Position numbers and translations under genes: made by a program
Origin: Candidatus Nomurabacteria bacterium
GTDB taxonomy: Bacteria; Patescibacteriota; Minisyncoccia; Phycocordibacterales; UBA5272
Assembly (NCBI GenBank): GCA_003518045.1
Contig: DOZK01000032.1
Span: 7,485-26,300 of the forward strand
Direction of reading: 5' to 3'
DNA length: 18,816 nt
Notes under the pieces: generated by a model
Told to the model about the DNA's origin: nothing
The model's input: only the letters and a program-made list of their open reading frames with translations
Database searches by the model: none
Shown here: positions 18,703-18,816 of the stretch, in pieces
Numbering within the stretch: the stretch's first letter is position 1
Layout: every line of letters begins with the position of its first letter

Positions 18703-18816
18703 ATATTTAATGAAGAAATATCCAATATTCAAAAGGGCATAGAATACGGACATAATTTTGTTTATCAATTATCAGCTTCCGCTGGAATGGCACAAATAGG
18801 TCTAATACAAAATAAT
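18703..18816 (+). pseudogene. Partial reading frame at the window edge
   Basis: After a stop at 18700-18702 the frame reads IFNEEISNIQKGIEYGHNFV... to the window end, with plausible protein composition. There is no ATG, GTG or TTG in frame before the internal ATG at 18787. The ATG at 18710 is in another frame that stops after ten codons. It is either the start of a gene with an unusual initiation codon or a fragment broken by a frameshift. I do not recognise the family. Confidence 0.3.

Overview
The window is AT-rich, tRNA genes do not encode CCA, and several genes are typical of small-genome uncultured bacteria: three TrmB-type regulators, a RhuM-Fic protein, and an anchored Gmad2 protein with a cysteine motif. 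I infer a member of Patescibacteria/CPR, most likely Parcubacteria. This rests on gene style only, because no rRNA or ribosomal protein gene is present.

Left part (1-3330): tRNA-Pro, yraN, tRNA-Gly, tRNA-Arg and the CCA-adding enzyme, which is needed because none of the three tRNA genes carries a CCA end. Between yraN and tRNA-Gly lie a 14/16 parS-like palindrome, a perfect DnaA box and a near-consensus one, with genes diverging on either side, so this is a possible origin region. The 3' ends of tRNA-Gly and tRNA-Arg are each copied in inverted orientation just downstream, with extra hairpins built in, and the 500 bp between them is full of degenerate tRNA-end fragments.

Middle part (3330-11360): a two-gene operon of small membrane or exported proteins diverges from TrmB regulator 1 across an 18-bp palindrome. 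recJ follows and is swollen by in-frame low-complexity and hairpin insertions. Next is dinD behind a LexA/SOS box, carried on a 1-kb segment flanked by two copies of the recJ 3' end. Then comes an 853-aa unknown protein with a GNAT-like C-terminal part, and TrmB regulator 2 on the other strand.

Accessory part (11400-14990), the most unusual: a perfect sigma70 promoter (TTGACA, 17 bp, TATAAT) drives about 640 nt with no convincing gene, a probable structured ncRNA ending at a 21-bp inverted repeat. Then come a small two-helix membrane protein and a GC-rich reading frame of about 225 codons whose sequence is an almost unbroken series of 20 different local hairpins. That unit lies between two direct repeats whose differences keep RNA pairing through G-U wobbles. 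A RhuM-Fic protein follows.

Right part (15000-18816): two small minus-strand genes behind a perfect promoter, divergent from TrmB regulator 3. The promoter region of regulator 3 shares a long sequence element with that of regulator 2. A SAM methyltransferase and an anchored Gmad2 protein follow, with REP-like palindromes in the spacers. Most core genes start 5-12 nt after a -10-like hexamer with no Shine-Dalgarno, which suggests leaderless mRNAs, while the small membrane genes have clear Shine-Dalgarno sites.
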